In this document: positions 22,154 through 29,125 of the stretch, piece by piece
Numbering within the stretch: position 1 is the stretch's first letter
Layout: each line of letters begins with the position of its first letter
Position numbers and translations under genes: made by a program
Notes under the pieces: model-generated
Seen by the model: only the letters and a program-made list of their open reading frames with translations
Told to the model about the DNA's origin: nothing
Databases searched by the model: none
Virus record (IMG/VR): IMGVR_UViG_3300050821_018095
Coordinates: 1-29,125 of that record
Origin: a virus
Length of the DNA stretch: 29,125 bases
Strand: one strand, 5' to 3'

Positions 22154-22821
22154 TCTCTATCACGCTTCCGTCGATCAGGCCGATCGCTCTGACCCACGCG
22201 CTGCGTAACCTTCTGTCCGCGACGCGAGGCGACCTGCAGATCGTGGTCGTCTCGCCCTTCCGCCCCCCGGTCCTCGACGACCGAGTCGAGTGGATTCGCG
22301 AGCACGAGCCGCGCGGCCCCAACGCGGCGCACGCGGCGGCGATGGAGCGAGTGCGAGGCGACGTGGTCGCGGCGTGGGTCGACGATCACCTGCTGATGGA
22401 CGGGTGGGACGCGGGAATAGAAAGAGAGATCGGCGAGCTGGAGCAGCGCGGAAGACCCGCGTTGCTCGGACTGCGACACGCCGACCGCGATCAGATCGGC
22501 ACGGTGTTTGGTCTCTACTATCCCTATTTCCCCGTCATGCGAGCAGACGATGCTCGCGAGATTGGCTGGTTCGACGGCGCGTACCGGCGCGGCTTCGCGG
22601 ACGCGGACCTCGCCATGCGCGTGATCGCGGCGGGCGGCGCGACGGGCTGGACGGCGCGGGGCGTGGCGACGCGCTGCGCGGAGGACGAGGAGAAGGGCGA
22701 GACGGTGAGCTGCGACGCGGCGGACGAGAATCTGTTTCTGCGGCGCTGGAGCGCGGGGCCGGGGGCCGGATGGCGGACCGACTCGCTGCGCGAGTACAAC
22801 AGGGACATGGCGACAGCGTGA
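22150..22821 (+). CDS. Family 2-like glycosyltransferase
   Basis: About 223 residues in the GT-A (GT2) style. The opening is ISITLPSIRPIALTHALRNL, then LQIVVVSPF. The metal/nucleotide motif appears as AAWVDDHLLMDGWD (DDH in the place of DXD). An acceptor-side motif PYFPVMRADDAREIGWFD and FADADLAMRVIAAG fits the usual 'G..De.f...EDvDl..R' region. The start could be GTG at 22150 (GTGA overlap, the local rule) or GTG at 22144. Coupled to tagged gene 10 and to the next glycosyltransferase. Acceptor unknown. Confidence 0.75.
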   Translation: MISITLPSIRPIALTHALRNLLSATRGDLQIVVVSPFRPPVLDDRVEWIREHEPRGPNAAHAAAMERVRGDVVAAWVDDHLLMDGWDAGIEREIGELEQRGRPALLGLRHADRDQIGTVFGLYYPYFPVMRADDAREIGWFDGAYRRGFADADLAMRVIAAGGATGWTARGVATRCAEDEEKGETVSCDAADENLFLRRWSAGPGAGWRTDSLREYNRDMATA

Positions 22822-23705
22822 GATTCCTAGTCCTCACGACTGGCACGCCAGACACCGAGAAGCTCGTCCGCTCCGTGACGTGCCTCGGTCACGAGACCCG
22901 CGTGGTGCAGTACGACGTCGTGGGCGTGGACGTGCCGGGCGTGGTCGAGGAGACGCGAGCGGACGCGACGATCTACGTCGGCGCGTGCGACGACTTTCAC
23001 AACGGAGCGCCCGTGCCGTCGGTCGACGCGCTGTGCCGCATGAATCGCGCGTCGCCGATGATTCACATCTGCTCCGACGCGGCCGATCCGCCGTGGCATT
23101 CTCTTCTCGAGAGCTACCATGCTGCGGGCGCCTTCAGACTTCAGGTCGCGATCGACGGCGTTCGCTCGTCGCCGATTGGACGATTCGGGCGGGTCGCTCT
23201 CACTCCGGTCGACCCGTCGCAGTACGTCGAGCGACCCTGGAGCGAGCGAAGCGTGCCGTGCGGCTTCGCCGGCGGAGGCGGCGCCCGCGTCGACTGGATT
23301 CGTCCCATGATCGATCGCGGCGCGCTTCAGTGGTGGAACGAGAGCGGCTTCGCGCCGTACGCCGAGCTCTGCGAGTTCTACGGGCGCTGCCAGCTCGTCG
23401 TGAACGACGCGCGAAGCGGCAGCGGCGCGGCGCGGCACGTGAAGGGCAGGTTCGTCGAGGCGTCGCTGGCCGGCGCCGTGATCGTGGAGCCGCGCGACTC
23501 GCCGGCCCGCGAGTGGTTCGAGCCCGGCGTGGACTTCCTGGAGTGGGGCTCGGTGGACGAGGCGACCGAGCACGCGCGGCAGGCTTCGAGCAGATCCGCA
23601 GAGAACGAGAAGATGGCGAGCAGGATGCGAGCCGGCATGCTGGAGCGCCACGCGGCCGGGCCGTTCTGGCGCGGCGTGCTGGAGCAGGCGGGCATATCGT
23701 GCTGA
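22818..23705 (+). CDS. Glycosyltransferase-like protein (CgeB/GT4-like), paralog B
   Basis: A 295-residue protein with the same plan as the gene at 20740. It opens with RFLVLTTGTPDTEKLVRSVT then CLGHE. ATIYVGACDDF and PMIHICSDAADPPWHSLLES follow. The donor-binding region is HVKGRFVEASLAGAVIVEPR, then REWFEPGVDFLEWGSVDEA. The two proteins probably arose by duplication and may add sugars in sequence. Start is GTG in a GTGA overlap. It is the last gene before a 151-base non-coding gap, so it may end the cassette transcript. Confidence 0.75.
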   Translation: MRFLVLTTGTPDTEKLVRSVTCLGHETRVVQYDVVGVDVPGVVEETRADATIYVGACDDFHNGAPVPSVDALCRMNRASPMIHICSDAADPPWHSLLESYHAAGAFRLQVAIDGVRSSPIGRFGRVALTPVDPSQYVERPWSERSVPCGFAGGGGARVDWIRPMIDRGALQWWNESGFAPYAELCEFYGRCQLVVNDARSGSGAARHVKGRFVEASLAGAVIVEPRDSPAREWFEPGVDFLEWGSVDEATEHARQASSRSAENEKMASRMRAGMLERHAAGPFWRGVLEQAGISC

Positions 23706-23856
23706 TACAACTTGTGGTAGCCGCAACAGGCCGTTTCTGGGACGCTTTTGGGCTCTGGGCTACTAGGGTAGCGCCCGGCGCCGAAAAACGCACGGGCGGA
23801 GCCTCCAGGCGTCGTTTTTGGGCTGATTCTGCCCCCTGTCAGGGGCCGTCTTAGCC
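23706..23856 (+). terminator. Non-coding boundary between sugar cassette and tail genes, with inverted repeats
   Basis: This is the longest gap without any reading frame that makes sense. It contains CGAAAAACG (23782-23790) facing CGTTTTT (23813-23819), and a CCCCTG/CAGGGG palindrome around 23833-23845. GC-rich arms and a T-run point to a terminator. A promoter for the tail genes may also be here, but no good -10/-35 pair can be defended. A short repeat GGG[AC]..CTTTTGGGCT / CGTTTTTGGGCT occurs twice (about 23738-23751 and 23813-23824). Confidence 0.45.
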
Positions 23857-24300
23857 GTGGCGACCACGCGGGGCGGCAGCAAGGCCGCCAAGGTGCTGGA
23901 GCGCATCGCCGTGGCCGCCAAGAGAGCGCAGCGCGTGCGGGTCGGCTTCCTATCGGACGCCACGTATCCGGACGGCACGTCGGTCGCCATGGTCGCGGCG
24001 ATACAGGACTTCGGCGCGCCGCGCGCGGGCATTCCGCCTCGTCCGTTCTTCCGGAACATGATCGCGGCGAAGTCTAAGGACTGGCCCGAGGCGGTCGGCA
24101 GGTTGCTGATCGCGAATAACTTCGACGCTCAGCGGACATTGGAGCAGGCCGGCGAGGCGATAGCCGGTCAGCTTCGACAGTCGATTCACGACACGAACTC
24201 GCCGCCGCTCAAGCCGGCGACGATCAGGGGCAAGGGATTCGCGAAGCCACTCATCGACACGTCGGTGATGATCAACAGCGTGAGCAGCGAGGTGGAGTGA
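23857..24300 (+). CDS. Tail-completion/virion morphogenesis protein (HK97 gp10/Mu gpG-like)
   Basis: A 147-residue protein starting at GTG. The pattern [20 protein letters not shown], then [20 protein letters not shown], then a helical section ([11 protein letters not shown]) and [20 protein letters not shown] is that of phage neck or tail-completion proteins. The 'VA...EFG......PPRPF' and 'PLIDTG.M..S' boxes are typical. It would sit at the head-tail or tail-tube joint. Its stop overlaps a tagged gene. The upstream gap suggests this may begin a new transcript. Confidence 0.75.
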   Translation: MATTRGGSKAAKVLERIAVAAKRAQRVRVGFLSDATYPDGTSVAMVAAIQDFGAPRAGIPPRPFFRNMIAAKSKDWPEAVGRLLIANNFDAQRTLEQAGEAIAGQLRQSIHDTNSPPLKPATIRGKGFAKPLIDTSVMINSVSSEVE

Positions 24301-24629
24301 TGAGCGGGCGGTTTGGACAGATGGCTGCTGATGCTAATGTTGAACCAAAGTCTGTATTGGAAGGAATGAAGTTCCTGCCGACAAGAATTCAGGAGCAGGT
24401 GAGGCGAATCGGTAAGCCTGAAAATCTGAAGATGTCAGATCTTCCTCCAAGAATTCAAGAGATTATTCGACGACAGGGTGGAAGTGGAAGAGACTCCGAT
24501 CTCGCCACCGATCCTCCAGTCTCCGAAGCTCAGCGCCGCGCGATGTTCGCCGCGAAGGCGGGGCGCAGCACGCTCGGCATACCGAAGAGCGTCGGCGAGA
24601 AGTTCGTGGGCAAGGGGCACGACAAGTAG
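24300..24629 (+). CDS. M[S/T]GR[F/W]G-tagged small protein 11 with DUF3008-like end (109 aa)
   Basis: The ATG overlaps the previous stop. It begins [18 protein letters not shown] helical middle contains a repeated RIQE motif ([22 protein letters not shown]). The end, [20 protein letters not shown] followed by [11 protein letters not shown], matches the DUF3008 motif found in many phage proteins. This shows the tag can be joined to a known phage mini-domain. The first two thirds are AT-rich and the DUF3008 part is GC-rich, so the gene is itself a composite. It abuts the next glycosyltransferase-like gene. Confidence 0.75.
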   Translation: MSGRFGQMAADANVEPKSVLEGMKFLPTRIQEQVRRIGKPENLKMSDLPPRIQEIIRRQGGSGRDSDLATDPPVSEAQRRAMFAAKAGRSTLGIPKSVGEKFVGKGHDK

Positions 24630-24630
24630 C

Positions 24631-25566
24631 ATGGGCCAAACATTCTTATTTTCTCTCTGCAATCACAACGACGCCGGCCAGCGCTCGCTGGAGGACGTGA
24701 TCGGCATCTTCGGCCATCAGCTCCGCGCTCTGGGCCACGAGGCCGTCTGGGTTCCGTCGCAGCGGGACAAGTTTCTCACGCGCGAGGCGGGGATCAATGT
24801 CGTGGTCGAGGGCTTCACGGACTGGAGCGTGAGCTGGATGAGCGAGGCGGCGGCGCGCGGCGCCAGGTTCGTGATACTGGCGACCGAGGAGCCGACTGAC
24901 CAGGGCTTCAATCACGGGCAGAGTCCCGAGATGATTCAGAGACAGAAGAAGTTTCCGGAGGCCGCTCGCCACGCCGAGGCCATCCTGCATCTCGTGCCCG
25001 GCGAGCGCGTCAACGCGTGGTACGCGCAGCACGCGCCGTCGGCGTACGTCGAGCTCGGCTACGCGCCGAGCCTGATCCGCGCGGCGGACGGGCGCGAGCC
25101 CGAGTACGACTACGGCTTCTTTGGGTCGCTGTCTCGTCGCCGCCTGAAGATCCTGAAGGAGCTGGCGCGCACCGTGCCGGGGCACCAGAAGGCCGTGCGA
25201 ATCGAGGCGACGTTCCCGACGCAGGCCGAGCGCGACCGCGTGATGCGACAGGCGAAGGTCATAGTCCAGATAAGGAAGGACGACCGCATGGGGCTCGTGT
25301 CCTCGTCGCGCTGCAACACGGCGCTGCATCTCGGCCGTCCGGTCGTGGCCGAGCCGCACGACCTGTCGCGGCCGTGGGACGAGGTGATCAAGTTCTCGTC
25401 CTCGCTCGACGCGTTCTACAACGACTGCCTGCTGGCCCGCAGCGCGTGGCGCGGCGTGCACGCGGCGCAGATGGAGAAGTTTCGCGAGAAGATGTCCCCC
25501 GAGATCTGCGTCGGTCGGCCGCTGCGGTCGGTCGGCGTGCTCGACGAGAGAAGGAGCGCGGCATGA
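24631..25566 (+). CDS. Glycosyltransferase-like protein within the tail genes
   Basis: A 311-residue GT-B-like protein. It begins TFLFSLCNHNDAGQRSLEDV and has a Rossmann-like first half (HQLRALGHEAVWVPSQRD, ARFVILATEEPTDQG). A linker with DYGFFGSLSRRRLKILKELA follows, as in CgeB-like enzymes. The second half has AKVIVQIRKDDRMGLVSSSR, then CNTALHLGRPVVAEPHD. It is less close to the two paralogs in the cassette. Being set among tail genes, it may glycosylate a tail or fiber protein, but this is inference. Stop overlaps the next secreted protein gene. Confidence 0.7.
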   Translation: MGQTFLFSLCNHNDAGQRSLEDVIGIFGHQLRALGHEAVWVPSQRDKFLTREAGINVVVEGFTDWSVSWMSEAAARGARFVILATEEPTDQGFNHGQSPEMIQRQKKFPEAARHAEAILHLVPGERVNAWYAQHAPSAYVELGYAPSLIRAADGREPEYDYGFFGSLSRRRLKILKELARTVPGHQKAVRIEATFPTQAERDRVMRQAKVIVQIRKDDRMGLVSSSRCNTALHLGRPVVAEPHDLSRPWDEVIKFSSSLDAFYNDCLLARSAWRGVHAAQMEKFREKMSPEICVGRPLRSVGVLDERRSAA

Positions 25567-25949
25567 GACGAGTGCTGATCGCCGCGTTCGCGCTGCTGCT
25601 CGCGTGCGGCGCGGCGCGGTCGCAGGCTCTGCGCACCACGCCGCTCGGCGTGTGCGTGCTGTCGTCGCTCTCCGCGGCGACGAGCCTGACGCCGACCACG
25701 TGCGTCAGTCAGGGCGGCGCGTATCAGGGCGGCGTACCGCCGAGAGCGAACTACGCCGTGATCTGCGCGTACGCGCAGAACGTGGTCTACCGCGACGACG
25801 GCGTGGCGCCGACCGCGACGGCGGGCACGGGCGGCACTCTTCTTCAGGCGAACTTCTGCCTGCCGTTCGCCGGCAACTTCCAGCAGTTTCAGGTGATTCA
25901 GCAGGCGAGCGGCGCGATCGTGATTGTCGACTTCAAGCTTCAGCAGTGA
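25563..25949 (+). CDS. Secreted small protein (128 aa)
   Basis: The ATG overlaps the previous stop. A Sec signal peptide (MRRVLIAAFALLLACGAARS, cleavage near residue 20-22) precedes a Gly/Thr/Ala-rich mature part. It has PLGVCVLSSLSAATSLTPTT, a CAYAQNVVYRDDG stretch and FQQFQVIQQASGAIVIVDF, predicted as beta strands. Four Cys are left after cleavage (besides any lipobox-like Cys16 in the signal). Similar beta-sandwich proteins accompany phage tail genes. Function unknown. Coupled to the next gene by GTGA. Confidence 0.6.
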   Translation: MRRVLIAAFALLLACGAARSQALRTTPLGVCVLSSLSAATSLTPTTCVSQGGAYQGGVPPRANYAVICAYAQNVVYRDDGVAPTATAGTGGTLLQANFCLPFAGNFQQFQVIQQASGAIVIVDFKLQQ

Positions 25950-26320
25950 ACCTTCACCAGATCGTCAGCGGCAGCATCGCGGCCGTGAACCCGAACGTGC
26001 TCGCGACTCTCCGCGCCTCGACCGGCAGCACGACGAATCCGGACGGCAGCGCGTCCCCCGGCTACGCGCCTCCCGTCGCCGTGATCGCTCAGGTGCAGGA
26101 GTTGACGACCGAGGATCTTCGCCAGCTCGACTATCTCAACATTCAGGGGTCGGATCACTCCATCTATCTCAACGGATCTGTGCAGGCTGTCACGCGCGCG
26201 ACGCAGCGCGGTGGCGATCTCGTGACGTTGCAGGACGGCTCTGTCTACCTGACCACGCACGTCTTCGAGCAGTGGCCCGACTGGTGCCGAGTGGCCGCGA
26301 CGCTGCAGGACGGATCGTGA
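25946..26320 (+). CDS. Tail-region structural protein (124 aa)
   Basis: A 124-residue protein starting at GTG (GTGA overlap). It opens NLHQIVSGSIAAVNPNVLAT and has a linker with Asn/Gly/Ser/Pro (STTNPDGSASPGY). The second part is PVAVIAQVQELTTEDLRQLD, then SDHSIYLNGSVQAVTRATQR, then YLTTHVFEQWPDWCRVAATL. This pattern is familiar from small virion proteins before the neck/tail terminator in alphaproteobacterial phages. Likely a head-tail joining piece; not proven. Confidence 0.65.
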   Translation: MNLHQIVSGSIAAVNPNVLATLRASTGSTTNPDGSASPGYAPPVAVIAQVQELTTEDLRQLDYLNIQGSDHSIYLNGSVQAVTRATQRGGDLVTLQDGSVYLTTHVFEQWPDWCRVAATLQDGS

Positions 26321-26949
26321 CGCTCGCTCTCTCGCCGACGCAGTCGGACGCCCAGGTCGCGCTGCGCTCGTTTCTTCTGTCGGTGCTGCCGGCGACGGGC
26401 AGCGACGGTCGCCCCGTGTCGGTGATCGAGGGACAGGACAATCGCGTGGCGGAGCCGCTCGGTGCGGACTTCGTCACGATGACCACGATTCGGCGAACGC
26501 GGCTCGCGACCAACGAGCACGTCTACGACGCTCTCGGCGGGACGACAACCACGACTCAGGAGACCGAGGTCGTCGTTCAGCTCGACGTGCACGGCGCGAA
26601 CATGCGGGACGCGAGCGACATGGCGCAGACCATATCGACTATGATGCGCGATCCGTACGCGACGACGTTCTTCTCCGCGCTCGGCTCCTCGATTTCTCCG
26701 TTGCACGCCGACGATCCGCGACAGGTCGCGTTCGTCAACGCCGAGAAGCAGTACGAGACGCGCTACGTGGTGGAGGCGCTTCTGCAGGTGGATCAGGCGG
26801 TCGCGGGTCTGCCGCAGCAGTTCGCGGACGTCGCGGAGATCACGCTGATAGACGCCGAGATCCCCGGGCTCGCGCCGTTCCTGACCAACCCCGCGACCGG
26901 ACAGTTTCTTCTGAATCCAAGCACCGGAGCACCGCTGAGATCGCGATGA
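26317..26949 (+). CDS. Neck/tail terminator protein (LIC_12616 type)
   Basis: A 210-residue protein starting at GTG. It matches the LIC_12616 family, often called gp12-like neck protein. Features are ALRSFLLSVLPATGSDGRPV, FVTMTTIRRTRLATNEHVY, a poly-Thr segment, ETEVVVQLDVHGANMRDASD, then MAQTISTMMRDPYATTFF. ITLIDAEIPGLAPF follows near the end. It would cap the tail tube or join it to the neck. Neighbour order (upstream small tail proteins, downstream fiber-like and sheath-like genes) agrees. Stop overlaps the next ATG. Confidence 0.8.
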   Translation: MTLALSPTQSDAQVALRSFLLSVLPATGSDGRPVSVIEGQDNRVAEPLGADFVTMTTIRRTRLATNEHVYDALGGTTTTTQETEVVVQLDVHGANMRDASDMAQTISTMMRDPYATTFFSALGSSISPLHADDPRQVAFVNAEKQYETRYVVEALLQVDQAVAGLPQQFADVAEITLIDAEIPGLAPFLTNPATGQFLLNPSTGAPLRSR

Positions 26950-28388
26950 TCAGAGTTCTTCTCCTTCTTCTCGCGCTGACGGGCGTCGCGGAGGCGCAGC
27001 CGTTCGATCAGTTCGTGGCTGCGCAGCCTCTCGCCGCGCTGCCGCTCGCGGGATCTGAGACCGGACTGTGTCTTCAGAGCGGTGCTCTCAGACGATGTCC
27101 GCAGACCGCCGTGGCGGGGGCGTCGACGGCGGGTGATCTGCTCGTGTCGGGGGCCGGCGTTAGCGGTCCCGTGGTGCAGGACTCTCAGCAGCTCGCGTCG
27201 CAGGGCTACGCCAACATGCCGGTGAACATCCAGTTCACCAGCAGCGTCGTCCTGAGCGGCGTCGGCGTCGGTCAGCCGCGACCCGCCGACTCGCTCGTCA
27301 GCTTCAACGGGACGACCACCGGCACCTGCGACAACGCGGGGCAGAACTGTCCTCTGGTCGATATCGTGACGAACGTCGGGGTCGTAAGCGTCGGCGCCAG
27401 CATCGCGGAGGGCTACCGCACGCTGTCCTACTTGAGGGCGGCTCACAACGGATCGTACGTCGGCGCCGACTTCATCGTGGATCTGCTGCAGACCACGGCC
27501 GGATCGGCGACGAACAAGAACTACATCGGCGGCAACTTCGGATTCATCGCCTCCGCGAGCGATCTGGGCAACGGCTTCGCGGCGGGGTTCAACTGCGTCG
27601 TGCTCGGCGTCTCCGTGACGACGTGCTCCGGGTCCGAGACCGACATATCCGTCGAGTCGGCGTCGAGCGTGTTCAACTCATACGGACACGCCGTACTGCT
27701 GACGGCCGCTAACAGGGTGGCGGCGACGAACAGCGCGGCGTTCGCGCTCGGCGCGGCGGCGGGGGGCACGTCGACGCTCGGCTGCGCGCTGTGCGACGGC
27801 TACGGCGGCAACAACTCCGCGCTCGCCACCAATGCGGATTTCATCGGCTTTCACGGCGCCGGCACCGCGCCGAATATCGCTAACGGCTTCAACGCGAGCG
27901 GATGGACGATCTCGGGATATCTCGTCAAGGCGCCGGACGGCATAAGCGGCATCACCGGGTTCGGCAACTTCGTTCTGGACTCCTTTCGGCAGCTCTATCT
28001 CAATGCCAATCAGACGGCGCTCGGGTCGTACGCGCCGAACACCTTCAACTGGGGCGGCATCGACTCGGCGACTCCCCAGGCGCAGACGTTCCAGAACAAC
28101 AGCGTCGTCGCCGGCACGCCGAACGGAAACGGCGTCAACCTCACGATCGTCGGGTCGCTCTCGACCGGCAGCGGAACGCCTGGGGATCTGATTCTTCAGA
28201 CGGGGACGACGGGCGGCAGCGGCACGTCTCAGAACGCCGCTGCGACCGCACTGACGGTCAAGGGTGGAACGCGTCAGGTCGTCGTCGCCGCCGGACTGAG
28301 TGTCCCCGCCGCGACCGGGGGAACCGCGACGAAGTACGTCTGCTCGGACGCGAGCAACAACTGGTTTGCTCAGACGGGAGCTTGTTGA
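26946..28388 (+). CDS. Fiber-like beta-rich protein with a Sec signal peptide
   Basis: A 480-residue protein. The first ~18 residues (MIRVLLLLLALTGVAEAQ) form a clear signal peptide. Next is PLAALPLAGSETGLCLQSG, which resembles the 'LPLTG.E.v...G' start of phage tail-fiber/spike proteins. The long middle is Gly/Ala/Asn/Ser-rich and beta-structured (SYLRAAHNGSYVGADFIVDL, FGFIASASDLGNGFAAGF), like a beta-helix or fiber shaft. The C-terminus has VKGGTRQVVVAAGLSVPA and KYVCSDASNNWFAQTGAC. A signal peptide is unexpected for a virion protein that assembles in the cytoplasm. It may be exported to the cell surface, or the leader may be kept. Six or more Cys suggest disulfides. Confidence 0.65.
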   Translation: MIRVLLLLLALTGVAEAQPFDQFVAAQPLAALPLAGSETGLCLQSGALRRCPQTAVAGASTAGDLLVSGAGVSGPVVQDSQQLASQGYANMPVNIQFTSSVVLSGVGVGQPRPADSLVSFNGTTTGTCDNAGQNCPLVDIVTNVGVVSVGASIAEGYRTLSYLRAAHNGSYVGADFIVDLLQTTAGSATNKNYIGGNFGFIASASDLGNGFAAGFNCVVLGVSVTTCSGSETDISVESASSVFNSYGHAVLLTAANRVAATNSAAFALGAAAGGTSTLGCALCDGYGGNNSALATNADFIGFHGAGTAPNIANGFNASGWTISGYLVKAPDGISGITGFGNFVLDSFRQLYLNANQTALGSYAPNTFNWGGIDSATPQAQTFQNNSVVAGTPNGNGVNLTIVGSLSTGSGTPGDLILQTGTTGGSGTSQNAAATALTVKGGTRQVVVAAGLSVPAATGGTATKYVCSDASNNWFAQTGAC

Positions 28389-28867
28389 TGAGGTTCGTTG
28401 TCGACGCGGCTGCTGGACTCGTACTCGGGGCGCTCTGCTGCGTCCTGGCCGAGGCCGACGACGCCAAGCCCTGGACCGTAGACATGACCGTCCCACTCGT
28501 CGTGGATGGCGCCACGATTCCAGACGCGCGCACGCACGACCCGGCCGACTTCCAGCCCGACGCTTCCGGCAGGTATCTGGACGCCGACCCGCTGTGCCGC
28601 AAGTGTCGGCCCCACACGCTCGGCTCGTACGTCCACCTCGCCCTCACCTCCGTCATGGAGAGCGAGCGTCAGGGCCTCGACATGCGGGCGCGCGAGGGCT
28701 GGGTCGCCTTCGCCGACCAGATCAGGAACGAGAAGGAGTGCCACCTCACGGCCAAGCAGATCGCCCTGATCGAGGACCGCATCCGCAGGACCACGATCTC
28801 GCCGGCTGCTGCCCTGGCCGCGATGCGGCTGCTGGAGCCGAACTACAAGCCGCAGCTTCCAGAGTAG
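28388..28867 (+). CDS. Secreted or membrane-anchored protein of unknown function (159 aa)
   Basis: The ATG overlaps the previous stop. An N-terminal hydrophobic stretch (FVVDAAAGLVLGALCCVLAE) is a signal peptide or anchor with two Cys. The mature part includes PLVVDGATIPDARTHD, then DADPLCRKCRPHTLGSYVHL (a CX2C), and a helical end (EKECHLTAKQIALIEDRIR). The middle could bind a metal or form disulfides. No family is recognised. It lies just upstream of the sheath-like gene and is the sixth product here with an export-type leader. Confidence 0.6.
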   Translation: MRFVVDAAAGLVLGALCCVLAEADDAKPWTVDMTVPLVVDGATIPDARTHDPADFQPDASGRYLDADPLCRKCRPHTLGSYVHLALTSVMESERQGLDMRAREGWVAFADQIRNEKECHLTAKQIALIEDRIRRTTISPAAALAAMRLLEPNYKPQLPE

Positions 28868-28885
28868 ACCGGAGACACCCGAGAC

Positions 28886-29125
28886 ATGAGCACAATCCCC
28901 GCCTCACAGATCGTCAGCGTACTTCCGAGCGTGCTCGGCGCGGGCGGCAGCGCGCTCGATCTCAACGGTCTTGTGCTCACCGAGAGCACGCAGCCGCCGA
29001 TCGGCTCGGTCCTGTCGTTCCCGACGGCGCTCGCCGTCGCGTCGTACTTCGGCGCGTCGTCCAAGGAGGCGACGATCGCGAGTCGGTACTTCGCCGGCTT
29101 CGCGGGCGCCACGGCGACGCCGGGC
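28886..29125 (+). CDS. Tail sheath-like protein (DUF3383), N-terminal part (partial)
   Basis: The first 80 residues of a gene that runs off the right edge. [20 protein letters not shown], then [20 protein letters not shown], then [20 protein letters not shown] and AGFAG match the start of DUF3383 proteins. These are thought to be tail sheath proteins of some contractile-tailed phages. The gene follows neck-type genes, as expected. The upstream ribosome site is weak (GGAGACACCCGAGAC). A contractile tail is implied, not proven. Confidence 0.8.
   Translation, partial: MSTIPASQIVSVLPSVLGAGGSALDLNGLVLTESTQPPIGSVLSFPTALAVASYFGASSKEATIASRYFAGFAGATATPG

Noticed and set aside
655-24320. MSGRFG starts as a DNA-level repeat or recombination site
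   Set aside because: Except for the 20519/21630 pair, the DNA differs at most third positions while the peptide is kept, so a protein signal is more likely.
1-29125. tRNA genes, CRISPR arrays, insertion sequences
   Set aside because: No cloverleaf-like sequence, no regularly spaced repeats and no transposase were recognised on either strand.

Overview
The window is a segment of a GC-rich tailed-phage (or prophage) genome. All genes but one run on the + strand. It holds the virion-structure region from the end of the large terminase to the first 80 residues of a DUF3383-type tail sheath-like protein, which suggests a contractile tail. Several small families (the secreted PCC-motif protein, the ACASDA cysteine protein, the Ig-like protein, DUF2184 capsid, DUF4054, DUF2213) are ones I associate with phages of Alphaproteobacteria, especially Hyphomicrobiales. 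The host is therefore inferred, not shown. Most genes are packed with ATGA or GTGA stop/start overlaps, implying long translationally coupled transcripts.

Layout. 1-1902: end of terL, then seven tiny genes. 1899-6418: portal (DUF1073 type), four small genes including a KTSC protein, and an SPP1 gp7/Mu F-like head morphogenesis protein interrupted by a 268-residue intein. 6502-13169: Ig-like protein, two small secreted proteins, a Nudix / four-Cys / DUF2213 / scaffold-like fusion, cement-like protein, DUF2184 major capsid protein, connector-type proteins. 13194-23705: a sugar-metabolism and glycosylation cassette between head and tail genes: a split thiamine-diphosphate enzyme, a DegT-fold PLP enzyme with His in place of the catalytic Lys, an SDR epimerase/dehydratase, a radical SAM protein and three glycosyltransferases. 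23857-29125: tail-completion genes, another glycosyltransferase-like gene, a LIC_12616-type neck/tail terminator, a fiber-like protein with a Sec signal peptide, and the start of the sheath-like gene.

Two observations stand out. First, the intein contains on its opposite strand an apparently complete helix-turn-helix plus Vsr-like homing endonuclease gene, while the sense frame stays open with its splicing motifs intact. The intein and its presumed mobility enzyme thus seem to be dual-coded on opposite strands. Second, eleven tiny genes scattered over 24 kb start with the same hexapeptide, M-[S/T]-G-R-[F/W]-G, followed by unrelated sequences. Codon use in the hexapeptide varies synonymously, so it is conserved as protein. 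Five of these genes lie directly upstream of, and overlap or nearly abut, a sugar enzyme or glycosyltransferase gene.

Taken together, the head genes build and fill the capsid and the cassette probably makes and transfers an unusual sugar to the virion, host surface or DNA. The tagged small proteins may be co-expressed accessories, perhaps sharing a destination such as the capsid interior. Signs of gene flow include an AT-rich frameshifted HNH remnant, a Tat-signal/capsid-fragment chimera, a truncated radical SAM 5' remnant and a duplicated tag block.
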